From: Flavobacterium johnsoniae
GTDB taxonomy: Bacteria > Bacteroidota > Bacteroidia > Flavobacteriales > Flavobacteriaceae
Length of the DNA stretch: 64,000 nucleotides
Reading direction: 5' to 3'
NCBI RefSeq assembly: GCF_001879205.1
Contig: NZ_MLFK01000001.1
Location: 248,001-312,000 of the forward strand
The number at the start of each line of letters is the position of its first letter. The first letter of the stretch is position 1. The notes beneath the pieces were generated by a model. It made no database searches and was not told the origin of the DNA. It saw nothing but the letters and a program-made list of their open reading frames with translations. Below are positions 40,637 to 49,063 of this stretch, one piece after another. Both the position numbers and the translations under genes were made by a program.

Positions 40637-42064
40637 TTATGCTAACAAAGCATTTTTTAATCCTTCAAAGTCCACAGAAACCTGCTCACCTGTCACTAAA
40701 TTTTTAAGTGCATACGAATTTGAAGCAATTTCCTGATCACCGGCAATGACCGCAAACGGAATCAAACGTTTATCTGCATATTGAAACTGTTTCCCTACTT
40801 TTACATTATCAGGATATAATTCAACTTTAATATTTTCCTGTCTTAATTTCTGAATAGCTTTTGAAGCATACAAAGCTTCTTTATCTCCGTAATTAATAAA
40901 TATGGCTTTTGAAGTCGCTGCCACAGTTTCCGGGAATAATTGTAATTCTTCTAAAACCAGATAAATTCGGTCTAGTCCAAAAGAAATTCCAACACCGCTC
41001 ATATTTTTTAAACCAAAAATACCAGTCAAATCGTCGTATCTTCCGCCCCCGCCAATAGATCCCATTGATACGGTTTTTGGAGCTGCAACTTCAAAAATAG
41101 CTCCGGTATAATAATTTAACCCTCGAGCCAAAGTTACATCTAAATCTAGAGTTGCTGTCGCCAAACCTAAAACCGCAACATTGTCACAGATAAACTTCAA
41201 TTCTTCAACACCTTTCATACCTTCTTCTGATGAAGCTAATAATTCCGAAAGCTGCTTGATTTTATCTGCAAAAGTGCCGCTAAAATTAAAAAGAGGCTGT
41301 ACTTTTAGCAACGCTTCTTCGGCAATTCCTTTTTCGATCATTTCTTTCTTTACGCCGTCTTCTCCAATTTTATCTAATTTATCAAGGGCAACCGTAAAAT
41401 CGATTAATTTATCTGAAGCCCCAATAACTTCGGCAATTCCAGATAATATTTTTCGGTTATTAATTTTGATCGTTACACCTTCTAAACCTAGAGAAGTAAA
41501 AACAGTATCGTACAATTGAACCAATTCTACTTCCTGCCATAACGATTTTGAACCAACAACATCGGCATCACATTGATAAAATTCTCTGTAACGTCCTCTC
41601 TGCGGGCGGTCAGCTCTCCACACCGGTTGAATCTGATATCTTTTAAAAGGAAATTCAATTTCGTTTTGGTGTTGCACAACGTATCTTGCAAACGGAACTG
41701 TTAAGTCGTAACGCAAAGCTTTTTCAGAAATTTTTCCTGTAAATTTATTAAGTTCAATTCTTTGATTGATATCAATTGTTTCCGCAGAATTAACCTGCAG
41801 CGCTTCAATCGATTCTGGTAATTCAATTTTATTTTTATTGAAGAAAAAGTTACCCGAGTTTAATATCTTAAAAATCAAACGATCTCCTTCTTCTCCATAT
41901 TTCCCCATTAAAGTATCTGAATTTTCAAACGAAGGAGTTTCTATCGGCTGAAAACCAAATTTCTCAAAATTATTTTTTATGGTTTGAATAATATATTGAC
42001 GTTTTGACACCTCTGCAGGCGAAAAATCTCTTGTTCCTTGTGGAATACTTGGTTTTGAAGCCAT
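40637..42064 (-). CDS. hisS: Histidine--tRNA ligase
   Basis: 475 residues. Seen: N-terminal '[19 protein letters not shown]', class II motif 2 '[24 protein letters not shown]', histidine-binding '[15 protein letters not shown]' and '[17 protein letters not shown]', motif 3 '[16 protein letters not shown]' and a C-terminal anticodon-binding domain. Charges tRNA-His. Slightly longer than the E. coli enzyme because of an insertion near residues 70-110. Upstream lies a repeat-filled gap and the divergent MacB-like gene. Confidence 0.97.
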   Translation of the reverse strand: MASKPSIPQGTRDFSPAEVSKRQYIIQTIKNNFEKFGFQPIETPSFENSDTLMGKYGEEGDRLIFKILNSGNFFFNKNKIELPESIEALQVNSAETIDINQRIELNKFTGKISEKALRYDLTVPFARYVVQHQNEIEFPFKRYQIQPVWRADRPQRGRYREFYQCDADVVGSKSLWQEVELVQLYDTVFTSLGLEGVTIKINNRKILSGIAEVIGASDKLIDFTVALDKLDKIGEDGVKKEMIEKGIAEEALLKVQPLFNFSGTFADKIKQLSELLASSEEGMKGVEELKFICDNVAVLGLATATLDLDVTLARGLNYYTGAIFEVAAPKTVSMGSIGGGGRYDDLTGIFGLKNMSGVGISFGLDRIYLVLEELQLFPETVAATSKAIFINYGDKEALYASKAIQKLRQENIKVELYPDNVKVGKQFQYADKRLIPFAVIAGDQEIASNSYALKNLVTGEQVSVDFEGLKNALLA

Positions 42065-42090
42065 CTTGATTTAATATTTTAGATTGTTGA

Positions 42091-42129
42091 TTTTAGATTT
42101 TAGATTTCTTTGAGATCTAAAATCTAAAA
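42091..42129. repeat. 15-base perfect inverted repeat TTTTAGATTTTAGAT
   Basis: TTTTAGATTTTAGAT (42091-42105) / ATCTAAAATCTAAAA (42115-42129), nine-base loop, between divergent genes hisS and the MacB-like permease. Related TTTAGATT words at about 61677-61705. Confidence 0.75.
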
Positions 42130-42310
42130 CCTTTAAAATTATTTTACTTTTAGATTTTTTTTGATTGTTGGTTTTACACTTTCGACTTTATGACTTTCCA
42201 ACTTTCGACTTAATTTAAAACGGACTGCAAATATCTTACTTTTTAAAATAAATAATAACACTTCGAAAACAAACTTGTAACAAAAAACGTATTTTCGTGA
42301 CAAATTGGTC

Positions 42311-43555
42311 ATGATGCTAAAATTATTTAAAGAAAATATCCGAATTGCTTTTGGTTCTATCAAAACACAATTACTGCGAACCATTCTTACTGTTTTAATT
42401 ATTGCTATCGGAATTACAGCTTTGGTTGGAATCTTGACCGTTGTAACGGCTCTCGAAAATACCGTTTCGACCAATTTTGCTTCGATGGGAGCGAATACTT
42501 TCAACATTAATCAATACGAAAATACAGTTCGAAACCGTGGCGGAAATGAACGTGAAGTGATAAACCCAATTATTTCTTACCCGGAAGCCGTTGCATTCAA
42601 AAACAAATATAAATACCCTTTTACCGAAACTTCTCTTTCGTTTACCGCAACTTCAAAAGCCGAAGTAAAATATCAGGATCAAAAAACAGATCCGGAAATT
42701 ACAATTGTAGGAGTTGATGAACATTTTATTTCAAACTCTGGTTTGGAAACCACTTTGGGCCGTTCTTTTAACCAATTTGATATTGACAATAATACGTATT
42801 CCTGCATTGTGGGTTCTGATTTTGAAAAAGGTTTATTGAAAGATGTAAACCCAATAGATAAAGTAATTTCAATTCGCGGTGCACGTTTTAAAGTTATTGG
42901 AGTTTTAAAAGAAAAAGGCTCAACATTTGGAAACAGTCAGGATTTACGCGTTTTAATTCCTATTCAGGTAGCAAGATCTTTATTTACTGCTCCTAATATA
43001 AATTACACTGTTAGTGTGATGGTATCTAAAAAAGAACTTTTAGACGAAGCTGTTGATAATGCAACAAGCACTATGCGAAGAGTTCGTAAGTTAAGTCCGG
43101 TTCGCGATAATAATTTCGGAATTGGGAGAAGTGACGATTTAATTAATAGAATTTTGGGAATCACCCAATATTTAGGCTGGGCAGCCTGGATTATCAGCGT
43201 CATTACAATTTTAGGATCGTCAATCGCTTTGATGAATATCATGATTGTTTCGGTTACGGAACGCACGCGGGAAATTGGCGTTAGAAAAGCACTTGGCGCG
43301 ACAAAAATTACGATTTCAGTCCAGTTTTTTATCGAAACTTTATTGATTGGTCAAATTGGAGGTTTAATCGGGATTGTATTAGGAATTCTCGTTGGCGGTG
43401 CATTTGCAGGAATAATGGATTTTGCTTTTGTAATTCCATGGAAAGCTATATTTGCTGCTTTTGGAACCAGCTTTCTTGTTGCCATTGTTTCCGGATTATA
43501 TCCTGCCATAAAAGCTTCGCAATTAGACCCGATTGAGGCTCTTCGTTACGAGTAG
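42311..43555 (+). CDS. MacB-like ABC transporter permease
   Basis: 414 residues from the ATG at 42311 (or 42314; a TTG lies two codons before). Seen: N-terminal helix 'IKTQLLRTILTVLIIAIGITALVGI', a periplasmic MacB_PCD domain (about 50-280), then three helices with 'WAAWIISVITILGSSIALMNIMIVSVTERTREIGVRKALGA' (FtsX signature) and the ending 'LYPAIKASQLDPIEALRYE'. Topology is the four-helix type VII ABC transporter. These use ATP in the cytoplasm to drive periplasmic work or efflux. No ATPase gene is adjacent, so the partner is elsewhere. Confidence 0.93.
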   Translation: MMLKLFKENIRIAFGSIKTQLLRTILTVLIIAIGITALVGILTVVTALENTVSTNFASMGANTFNINQYENTVRNRGGNEREVINPIISYPEAVAFKNKYKYPFTETSLSFTATSKAEVKYQDQKTDPEITIVGVDEHFISNSGLETTLGRSFNQFDIDNNTYSCIVGSDFEKGLLKDVNPIDKVISIRGARFKVIGVLKEKGSTFGNSQDLRVLIPIQVARSLFTAPNINYTVSVMVSKKELLDEAVDNATSTMRRVRKLSPVRDNNFGIGRSDDLINRILGITQYLGWAAWIISVITILGSSIALMNIMIVSVTERTREIGVRKALGATKITISVQFFIETLLIGQIGGLIGIVLGILVGGAFAGIMDFAFVIPWKAIFAAFGTSFLVAIVSGLYPAIKASQLDPIEALRYE

Positions 43556-43628
43556 TTTTTTTTAGTTTTCAGTCTCAGTTTTCAGTTTCACTATTAACGA
43601 AAACTGAGACTGAGACTGAAAACTGAGA
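43556..43628. repeat. Inverted repeat, AGTTTTCAGTCTCAGT family
   Basis: AGTTTTCAGTCTCAGTTTTC (43564-43583) with a complementary right half that carries one extra GAGACT unit. Same family as 33222-33286; between convergent genes. Confidence 0.8.
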
Positions 43629-44489
43629 CTATATAGAAACCTTGCAGGAGATCATACGATCGTTGTCGTAAATATCCTTTCGGAGATCGATGTTTATAAA
43701 ATCCATTTTACCCAGTAAATCGATCATTTCTTTTCCTAAATATTGATTGATTTCGAAATACAATTGGCCATTTTTAAGAAGATTATTATGAGCCAGAGAA
43801 GCTATTTTTTTGTAGAAAATTAAAGCATCATTATCATCCACAAAAAGAGCCAGATGCGGTTCGTAATCCAGTACATTTTTCTTGATTTCCTGTTTTTCTA
43901 AATTTCGAACATAAGGCGGATTAGAAACAATAATATCAAATTGGCATTTTAATTCTTCCGTTTCTAAAATATTCTGAAATATAAAAGTGACATCAACATC
44001 GTTTTTGGCAGCATTTCTTTTTGCTGTTTCAATTGCTTTTTTAGAAACATCCATGGCGTAAACTTCGGCATTTGGCAGATTTTTAGCCAATGAAATTGCT
44101 ATACAGCCGCTTCCTGTTCCTATATCAAGAATTTTTATTTTTTTTGTTCTGTCACTTGCCGCGTTTTCGCTGATAATCCACTCGACCAATTCTTCGGTTT
44201 CCGGTCTCGGAATCAAAACATTTTCATTTACTTCAAAATCTAAACCATAAAAATTAGTTTTTCCTAGTAGATATTGAATTGGGACTTCTTTTTTTAGCTG
44301 TGCTAATAATGAATCCCAAACAACAAAATCAGCCTCAGAAAAAAACAATTCATGATTTAAGGCTAAATCGATTTGGCGCAGCTGATGTTTATCTTCTAAA
44401 ATTAAATAGAAAAAACTCTCCGCTTCGTACGCATCGTAAAAAGGCGACAACTCTTTAATAAACTGAGTACGATATTGTTTGATTTTCAT
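43629..44489 (-). CDS. prmC: Peptide chain release factor N5-glutamine methyltransferase
   Basis: 286 residues. Seen: N-terminal helical domain, 'PVQYLLGKTNFYGLDF'-like stretch 'IQYLLGKTNFYGLDFEVN', 'LIPRPETEELVEWI', SAM-binding 'LDIGTGSGCIAISLAKNLP' and the catalytic 'IIVSNPPYVRN'. It methylates the Gln of the GGQ loop in RF1/RF2. Followed on the same strand by nothing but the repeat; the lipoprotein gene lies 37 bases upstream. Confidence 0.97.
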   Translation of the reverse strand: MKIKQYRTQFIKELSPFYDAYEAESFFYLILEDKHQLRQIDLALNHELFFSEADFVVWDSLLAQLKKEVPIQYLLGKTNFYGLDFEVNENVLIPRPETEELVEWIISENAASDRTKKIKILDIGTGSGCIAISLAKNLPNAEVYAMDVSKKAIETAKRNAAKNDVDVTFIFQNILETEELKCQFDIIVSNPPYVRNLEKQEIKKNVLDYEPHLALFVDDNDALIFYKKIASLAHNNLLKNGQLYFEINQYLGKEMIDLLGKMDFINIDLRKDIYDNDRMISCKVSI

Positions 44490-44526
44490 TTTTTTTATAT
44501 CTGTTATATTTAGATAGTCGATTTAA

Positions 44527-45333
44527 TTAACAGTCAAATTGAACTGCTATTTCCGAAACTTTTTTTACAGCCTCTCCTTTTTCTGCTCTTGATGAAAGAA
44601 ACAAGACTACTCTTTCTTCTTCATAATCTCTGCTGGCTCCAAAAACAAAATCTAGTTTTCCGTCACCGTCAATATCACCTGCAAAAAGAAGTTCTACAAA
44701 AGTGTCATGGAAAGATTCTTCGGCTAAAAGCAATTTTTCAGCATTGTTCCCAGCCGTTATAAAAAGTTTATAATGTGCTACTTCCTTAAAAACTTCATCT
44801 TCGTTATCATTGGAAACAGCGTTATTTTCAGAAAGCACTTTCCCTTCGGCACGTAAAATGTAATTTACGTTATTAAACGTAAAATTTACTTTTTCATTGG
44901 GCCAAATTTTATGTTTCTTGATTTTTAAAGAATTTATTTTTCCTGCTTTTAGTTCTGGATTATCTATAAAAATCAAAGCTTTATTTTCGGGCATTATAGA
45001 AATTAAAGAATCGCCGGAACACTCATCAAATCCTTTTTTGATTTTATAGCTGGGTCTCCCTAAATAATATTCTTCATTTTCCTGATACAATTCAATCCAT
45101 TTTTGGTTTAATAACGATGCTGGATTTTCATTATCATAAGTTCGATAACTTCGCGGAAGCAAAATTTCAAAATCGCTTTTAAACACTTCTTGTTCGACAG
45201 AATTTTCACTTACTGCAATTTCAGCAACCGTATCTTTATTGCTAATGGGATTTTTAACCGCTTTTTTTTCTTTGGCATCTTTACAGGAGAACAAAACAGA
45301 AACTAAAACAATTCCAAAAACAAATTTTCTCAT
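44527..45333 (-). CDS. Lipoprotein with an FG-GAP/EF-hand-like calcium motif
   Basis: 268 residues. Seen: a lipoprotein signal 'MRKFVFGIVLVSVLFSCKD' (lipobox cysteine at 17), a long domain of beta strands, and 'AGDIDGDGKLDFVFGASRD', the DxDxDG calcium loop of VCBS/FG-GAP-type repeats, present once. Family and function unknown. Encoded between a GNAT gene (four bases upstream) and prmC, so likely the middle of one operon. Confidence 0.8.
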   Translation of the reverse strand: MRKFVFGIVLVSVLFSCKDAKEKKAVKNPISNKDTVAEIAVSENSVEQEVFKSDFEILLPRSYRTYDNENPASLLNQKWIELYQENEEYYLGRPSYKIKKGFDECSGDSLISIMPENKALIFIDNPELKAGKINSLKIKKHKIWPNEKVNFTFNNVNYILRAEGKVLSENNAVSNDNEDEVFKEVAHYKLFITAGNNAEKLLLAEESFHDTFVELLFAGDIDGDGKLDFVFGASRDYEEERVVLFLSSRAEKGEAVKKVSEIAVQFDC

Positions 45334-45337
45334 AGGC

Positions 45338-45823
45338 TTATAATTTTTTCAACATCCAAACAGGGCAAGAATTGTGCCCGGTACATCCCATTGGAGCGTC
45401 TAAATATTCGAAACCTGATTTTTTGTATAATTTTTGAGCCGCATGCATAAAAGGCATGGTTTCTATATAACAATTTTCGAAACCAAAAATTCTTGCCTGC
45501 TCTAAACATTCCTCCATCATTTTAGTTCCAATTCCCAAGCCGCGCAATTTTGGCGAAAAATACATTTTCTGTAATTCACATATTTTAGGATCCCCATTTT
45601 CGAGTGGTGCAATTCCGGCACAACCCAAGATTTCGCCTTCAATTTCTACTACAAAATAAACCGATTTTGGCTTATTATATTCTTCAAACATCAAATCTAA
45701 ATACGGATCTTCGTAGGCGGTGCCTACTTTTGGGATTTCCATTTCATCAAAAACCGACCGTATTAACTTTGCAACTGACTGATTGTCTTCTTTTTTGATT
45801 TTTCTGATAATCCAATTATTCAT
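45338..45823 (-). CDS. GNAT-family N-acetyltransferase
   Basis: 161 residues. Seen: 'WIIRKIKKEDNQSVAKLIRSVF', 'VEIEGEILGCAGIAPL', acetyl-CoA loop 'YFSPKLRGLGIGTKMMEECLEQA' and 'LYKKSGFEYLDAPMGCTGH', as in small GNATs of the ElaA/YhbS-like type. Substrate unknown. First gene of a probable GNAT-lipoprotein-prmC run on the minus strand. Confidence 0.9.
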   Translation of the reverse strand: MNNWIIRKIKKEDNQSVAKLIRSVFDEMEIPKVGTAYEDPYLDLMFEEYNKPKSVYFVVEIEGEILGCAGIAPLENGDPKICELQKMYFSPKLRGLGIGTKMMEECLEQARIFGFENCYIETMPFMHAAQKLYKKSGFEYLDAPMGCTGHNSCPVWMLKKL

Positions 45824-45938
45824 TTTTCTTTATTTTCTTATATCTACAAAAATAAAAATACTTTTTTGATCCTTTCATAACAATTTGGATTGTTTCACAA
45901 CTATTATTTTATCATTAGACTCAAAACTCAAAATATGT

Positions 45939-45946
45939 TACTTTTG
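45939..45946 (+). promoter_or_regulatory. -7 element TACTTTTG directly in front of ribD
   Basis: Exact TAnnTTTG ending five bases before the GTG at 45951. In this promoter class transcription starts a few bases after the element, so the ribD mRNA would be leaderless or nearly so. Confidence 0.6.
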
Positions 45947-45950
45947 CAAC

Positions 45951-47000
45951 GTGAATATACATGAGAAATATATCAGACGATGCATTGAACTTGCCAAAAA
46001 CGGCTTTGGAACAACTTATCCAAATCCTATGGTGGGCAGTGTAATTGTCTATGAAGGTAAAATTATTGGCGAGGGCTGGCACAAAAAAGCCGGAGAACCA
46101 CACGCCGAAGTCAATGCAGTACAATCTGTAAAGGACAAATCGCTTTTAAAAAAAGCTACTATTTATGTTAGTTTGGAACCTTGTTCTCATTTTGGAAAAA
46201 CACCTCCGTGCTGCGACTTAATTATTGCAAACGAAATTCCGAATGTTGTAGTGGGAACCGTTGACCCAAACGAAAAAGTAGCAGGAAACGGTATTAAAAA
46301 ATTAGTTGAAGCCGGCGCAAATGTAGTTGTAGGTATTTTAGAAGACGAATGCAGCGAACTCAACAAACGCTTTTTTACTTTTCATCAAAAAAAGAGACCT
46401 TATATTATATTGAAATGGGCAGAAAGTCAAGACGGTTTTTTGGCTCCAGAAAAAGAAATGGGCCAGGAACGCAAACCGGTTTGGATTACCAATCAATATT
46501 CCCGCCAATTAGTACATAAATGGCGAAGTGAAGAACAAGCGATTTTAGCCGGAACTCAAACAGTGATTGATGACAACCCAAAATTGAATGTTAGAGATTG
46601 GACTGGCAATAACCCTGTTAGAGTGGTTTTAGACCAAAAAAACCGAATTTCAAAAGACAGTTTTGTTTTTGACGAGAGTGTAAAGACAATTGTATTTTCG
46701 AAATCTGCAAATAATATTTCTACAGAAAACACCATTTTTGAAAGAATTGATTTTGACGAAAAGATGATTCCGCAGATTTTAGCTGTTTTATATCAGCATC
46801 AAATTCAATCTGTCATTATTGAAGGCGGAAGACAGACTTTACAATCTTTTATAGATCAAAACATTTGGGACGAAGCCCGAATATTTGTTGGAAAAGCTAT
46901 TTTTGAAAAAGGAACAAAAGCACCAGAACTTATAAAGAAAAACGCAGCTAAAACTTATATTCAAAACGACGAATTAATATACGTAAGAAATTATGATTGA
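45951..47000 (+). CDS. ribD: Bifunctional riboflavin biosynthesis deaminase/reductase RibD
   Basis: 349 residues from a GTG at 45951, which gives the family-typical start 'NIHEKYIRRCIELAKNGFG'; the frame is open further upstream but crosses the promoter. Seen: deaminase domain (1-145) with zinc ligands His in 'PHAEVNA' and Cys in 'EPCSHFGKTPPCC'; reductase domain (about 150-345) with 'PYIILKWAESQDGF', 'VIDDNPKLNVR' and 'IIEGGRQTLQSFI'. Performs the second and third steps of riboflavin synthesis. Overlaps the next gene by eight bases. Confidence 0.96.
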   Translation: MNIHEKYIRRCIELAKNGFGTTYPNPMVGSVIVYEGKIIGEGWHKKAGEPHAEVNAVQSVKDKSLLKKATIYVSLEPCSHFGKTPPCCDLIIANEIPNVVVGTVDPNEKVAGNGIKKLVEAGANVVVGILEDECSELNKRFFTFHQKKRPYIILKWAESQDGFLAPEKEMGQERKPVWITNQYSRQLVHKWRSEEQAILAGTQTVIDDNPKLNVRDWTGNNPVRVVLDQKNRISKDSFVFDESVKTIVFSKSANNISTENTIFERIDFDEKMIPQILAVLYQHQIQSVIIEGGRQTLQSFIDQNIWDEARIFVGKAIFEKGTKAPELIKKNAAKTYIQNDELIYVRNYD

Positions 47001-47595
47001 TACGATAATTTTTGACTTTGGAGATATTTTTATCAATTTAAACAAACAAGGAACCATATCCGGATTGCAAAAATTAGGATTAACCGAATGGAATTCTGAA
47101 TTGGACCGTTTGAATTTGTTATTTGAAACCGGAGATATTTCATACGGGGATTTTCTGGACGGATTTCAAAAGCAGCTGCCAAATGCTTCTATCGAAGAAA
47201 TTTTAGAAGCCTGGAATGCTGTTTTAGCCGATTTCCCTTCTTACCGATTAGATTTCTTAAAAGAACTTTCAAAAAAATACCGCCTGTTTTTATTAAGTAA
47301 TACTGATTCCATTCATATTGGCACTTTCGAAAAAACAGTCGGAATTGCTTTTTACACAGACTTCTATAATTGTTTTGAAAAAGTTCATTTTTCATTTGAG
47401 ATTGGAAAACGAAAACCAAATGCCTCCTCTTTTCAACATTTAATAGATGCGCATAATTTAATTCCGAGCCAAACGTTATTTGTTGATGATAAAAAAGAAA
47501 ATACAGATGCCGCTACTGCATTGGGATTTCATGTTTGGAATTTACAAGTGGGTCAGGAAGATGTTGTAGATTTATTTGAGAAAAAGATATTGTAA
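46993..47595 (+). CDS. HAD-superfamily hydrolase, YihX-like
   Basis: 200 residues, start overlapping the ribD end by eight bases. Seen: motif I 'IIFDFGDIFINL', where the second Asp of DxD is Gly as in YihX-type proteins, motif II 'FLLSNTDSIH', motif III Lys in 'FEIGKRKPNASSFQ' and motif IV 'LFVDDKKENTDAA'. Family members dephosphorylate sugar phosphates. Coupling to ribD raises the possibility that it is the missing pyrimidine phosphatase of riboflavin synthesis, a role played by HAD enzymes elsewhere; this is inference. Confidence 0.88.
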   Translation: MIDTIIFDFGDIFINLNKQGTISGLQKLGLTEWNSELDRLNLLFETGDISYGDFLDGFQKQLPNASIEEILEAWNAVLADFPSYRLDFLKELSKKYRLFLLSNTDSIHIGTFEKTVGIAFYTDFYNCFEKVHFSFEIGKRKPNASSFQHLIDAHNLIPSQTLFVDDKKENTDAATALGFHVWNLQVGQEDVVDLFEKKIL

Positions 47596-47666
47596 CGTGA
47601 ATTTGGGGAGAATTTATCACAAAGATGTACACAAAACTCACCAAGATTTTAACGGATTAAGAATAT

Positions 47667-47708
47667 AAAGTTTGCAAAACTTTGTATTGATTTAGCTTTG
47701 CGAACTTT
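47667..47708. repeat. Near-copy of the AAAGTTCGCAAAGCT hairpin
   Basis: AAAGTTTGCAAAACT (47667-47681) and AGCTTTGCGAACTTT (47694-47708); two mismatches. Lies in the 213-base gap behind the HAD gene, which holds no other feature. Confidence 0.65.
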
Positions 47709-47803
47709 TAAAGCTTACAAACTGACAGCTAACAATAAAACCTTCACGAAGTTTGCGGTAAATTTTACTCTGTAAAAAAACAATTAAACATATTTTAGAT
47801 ATT

Positions 47804-47811
47804 TACTTTTG
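47804..47811 (+). promoter_or_regulatory. -7 element TACTTTTG overlapping the yigZ start
   Basis: Exact TAnnTTTG that contains the only plausible upstream start codon of yigZ (TTG at 47809). Either the element is fortuitous or translation begins further in; see the gene entry. Confidence 0.4.
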
Positions 47812-48441
47812 GAATACAACGATACATACCAAACCATTGCCGGAGAATCTGAAGAAGTGCTTTTTAAAGAAAAAGGAAGCAAGTTCTTTGGCTATGCTTA
47901 CCCTATAGAAAGTGAGGACGAAGTAAAACCAATTATTGAAAATTTAAGAAAACTTCATCCTCACGCCGTACATTATTGCTATGCTTATCAATTAGGAACA
48001 GCTCCAAAAATTTCCTACCGTACAAACGATGATGGAGAACCCAGCAATACTGCCGGTGCGCCCATTTATGGACAAATACAATCTTTTGGTTTAACAAACA
48101 TTCTTATAGTTGTGGTTCGTATTTTTGGAGGAACCAAACTGGGTGTCGGCGGTTTAATTGCTGCTTATCGGACAACAGCACAAATGACATTGGAAGTTTG
48201 CGAAATTGTCGAAAAAACAATCGATGTGCATTTTTTAATTTCTTTTGATTATAAAAACATGAACAAAGTGATGCGTGTTATAAAAGAAAAAAAACTCGAA
48301 ATAACTTCTCAGGAAATGGAAATTGATGAGAATTCCGGACTGCCAATTGGCAAAATAACCACAAAAACGCGCAAAAAAAATGCCGAATCTATATTCGACA
48401 TTTTTGATTTAATGTTTGAAATCGACGTTAAAATTATATAA
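47809..48441 (+). CDS. IMPACT/YigZ family protein
   Basis: 210 residues if started at the TTG at 47809. Seen: 'LFKEKGSKFFGYAYPIESEDEV', 'HPHAVHYCYAYQLG', 'RTNDDGEPSNTAGAPIYGQI' and 'VVVRIFGGTKLGVGGLIAAYRTTA', the UPF0029 core, plus a DUF1949-like C-terminal domain. Known relatives modulate translation (IMPACT/GCN1) or bind nucleic acid; the bacterial role is unclear. The N-terminal residues look protein-like, which favours the TTG, but the codon lies in a promoter element; the next candidate is a GTG at 47857. Confidence 0.88.
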   Translation: MEYNDTYQTIAGESEEVLFKEKGSKFFGYAYPIESEDEVKPIIENLRKLHPHAVHYCYAYQLGTAPKISYRTNDDGEPSNTAGAPIYGQIQSFGLTNILIVVVRIFGGTKLGVGGLIAAYRTTAQMTLEVCEIVEKTIDVHFLISFDYKNMNKVMRVIKEKKLEITSQEMEIDENSGLPIGKITTKTRKKNAESIFDIFDLMFEIDVKII

Positions 48442-48472
48442 TTTAGTATAAAAACGCCCCTCGTTTTAACAA

Positions 48473-48877
48473 TTATGTTAGTGTTTTAAACAATTCTAAA
48501 ATGTAATCCGGAGGTGCGGTAGGGCGGCCCGTTTTTAACGAAATAAATACTAAAATAAACACCGCAGTTGTTAATAACTCATTTGCTTCGTTATAGATTT
48601 CGCAGTCAAATTCAATCTTAACAGATGACTGACTTTTGAATGTGGTATGAATTGTTAAAAGCTCATCATAACGAGCTGATTTTTTATAATTGATTTGCAT
48701 CGAAACAATTGGAAGCCCGATACCGCTTTCTTCCATGCTTTTATACGAAATCCCTTTATTTCTAAGCCATTCCACGCGTCCGATCTCAAAATATGGCACA
48801 TAATTTCCGTGATAAACAACCCCCATTTGGTCAGTTTCGGAGTAACGAACACGCACTTGCGTTTGATGTTTTTTCAT
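48473..48877 (-). CDS. Acyl-CoA thioesterase, YbgC/4HBT hotdog family
   Basis: 134 residues. Seen: 'TQVRVRYSETDQMGVVYHGNYVPYFEIGRVEWLRNKG' with the catalytic Asp in 'ETDQMGVVYHGNY', typical of YbgC-type hotdog thioesterases, and 'IEFDCEIYNEANELL'. They hydrolyse short acyl-CoA or acyl-ACP and associate with the Tol-Pal system in Proteobacteria. Convergent with yigZ, divergent from dnaA. Confidence 0.93.
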   Translation of the reverse strand: MKKHQTQVRVRYSETDQMGVVYHGNYVPYFEIGRVEWLRNKGISYKSMEESGIGLPIVSMQINYKKSARYDELLTIHTTFKSQSSVKIEFDCEIYNEANELLTTAVFILVFISLKTGRPTAPPDYILELFKTLT

Positions 48878-49063
48878 TATTTATATATTAAAAAATTTTA
48901 AATTCTTAAAGTTCTCTTACAACATTTTTTTATAAAATTAGATACCAAAATATTTTTTTTTACAGAAATTTGTTCACATATTTGTTATCCCGAAATACGG
49001 AATAAAATTGCTCCATTTTCACAGGAGAATCTTTATTAATAATATAAAAATTTATTTGAATCT

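Noticed and set aside
42139-42507. 122-codon open frame on the minus strand
   Set aside because: Overlaps the start of the MacB-like permease; composition and sequence fit a shadow frame, with no recognisable protein.
45883-45950. FMN riboswitch ahead of ribD
   Set aside because: The promoter sits directly at the start codon and no conserved FMN-aptamer sequence is visible.
46993-47010. Frameshift or annotation error at the ribD-HAD overlap
   Set aside because: Both proteins are full length with complete motifs; an eight-base overlap is ordinary translational coupling.
48878-49063. Possible oriC upstream of dnaA
   Set aside because: Only loose DnaA-box-like words (TTGTTCACA, TTATCCCGA) and no cluster of TTATNCACA boxes or phased AT-rich 13-mers; dnaN is not adjacent.
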